A stretch of DNA of 64,000 nt from the NCBI GenBank assembly GCA_024236415.1, contig JACKKN010000002.1, forward strand, positions 385,574-449,573, in the 5' to 3' direction. Shown in pieces: positions 63,947-64,000 of this stretch; the stretch's first letter is position 1; the number at the start of each line of letters is the position of its first letter. The position numbers and the translations under genes were made by a program. This DNA comes from Hyphomicrobiales bacterium. Lineage in GTDB: Bacteria; Pseudomonadota; Alphaproteobacteria; Rhodospirillales; JACKKN01. The notes below the pieces were generated by a model. It did not search any database and had not been told where the DNA came from. It saw only the letters and a program-made list of their open reading frames with translations.

Positions 63947-63974
63947 AAAAAAGGCCGCCTCGCATGAGGCGGCC
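63947..63974 (-). terminator. Rho-independent terminator for a leftward gene beyond the window
   Basis: GGCCGCCTC (63953-63961), GCAT loop, GAGGCGGCC (63966-63974) is a perfect 9-bp stem, with six A at 63947-63952 that read as T on the minus strand. It therefore terminates leftward transcription arriving from right of base 64000. No gene for it is visible inside the window. Confidence 0.85.
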
Positions 63975-64000
63975 ATTCGATTGAATACCGGCGTTCAGTA

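Overview
The window reads as a chromosomal segment of a high-G+C bacterium (roughly 70% G+C by eye). Dense short operons, several TRAP transporters, FCD-type GntR regulators, a DddP-type DMSP lyase, LOV/PAS signalling proteins and a choline-sulfatase/choline-dehydrogenase pair suggest a marine or host-associated alphaproteobacterium, perhaps Rhodospirillales-like. This is inference; there is no rRNA in the window to confirm it. I saw no tRNA, rRNA, CRISPR array, transposase, integrase or phage gene. Most very long ORFs on the opposite strand are G+C-driven shadows.

Layout. 0-6.5 kb: 3' part of a PAS-GGDEF-EAL protein, hydroxypyruvate isomerase, an MBL hydrolase, a PqqD/HprK-like fusion kinase overlapping a secreted protein of unknown function, and an isochorismatase-family hydrolase. 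6.5-18.3 kb: a divergent catabolic locus around one FCD-GntR regulator. Leftward it carries a ThDP enzyme, a DadA-like oxidase, an enolase-superfamily enzyme, a DctPQM TRAP transporter and a TauE/SafE exporter. Rightward it carries GntR, an Asp/Glu-racemase-like protein, a MetE-C-like methyltransferase and a PhyH dioxygenase. 18.3-19.1 kb: a HepT/MNT toxin-antitoxin pair whose antitoxin is fused to a ParD-like ribbon-helix-helix domain. 19.5-25 kb: TetR-YciI, enoyl-CoA hydratase, a TIGR02444-family protein, DddP and fumarase C. 25-32 kb: a signalling island with a REC-cyclase-like protein, a REC-EAL protein, a LOV-containing hybrid histidine kinase and a GAF protein. 32.3-34.4 kb: a TcuA-like flavoprotein and its GntR. 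34.6-43.7 kb: five tandem genes for circularly permuted ATP-grasp, alpha-E and transglutaminase proteins (a peptide ligase/protease-type system). 43.8-63.8 kb: an all-leftward sulfur island with three sulfatases (one BetC), two TAXI-type TRAP transporters, a ComA-like phosphosulfolactate synthase, an HpsN-like sulfopropanediol dehydrogenase with SDR and zinc ADH partners, GntR and ROK regulators and a BetA-like GMC oxidoreductase.

How the genes may work together. Organosulfur use recurs: DMSP lyase, sulfatases, C3-sulfonate dehydrogenases, a sulfite-using synthase homologue and a TauE-type exporter. The sulfatases lack obvious export signals, so sulfate esters are probably imported by the adjacent TAXI transporters and cleaved in the cytoplasm. 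BetC followed by BetA would convert choline sulfate to betaine aldehyde/betaine. The 25-32 kb genes probably link blue light, through a phosphorelay, to c-di-GMP and perhaps another nucleotide.

The less familiar systems are the RHH-MNT/HepT module with a G-for-R change in the toxin active site, the PqqD-HprK kinase with its secreted partner, and the sulfatase/ComA/HpsN/TAXI cluster.
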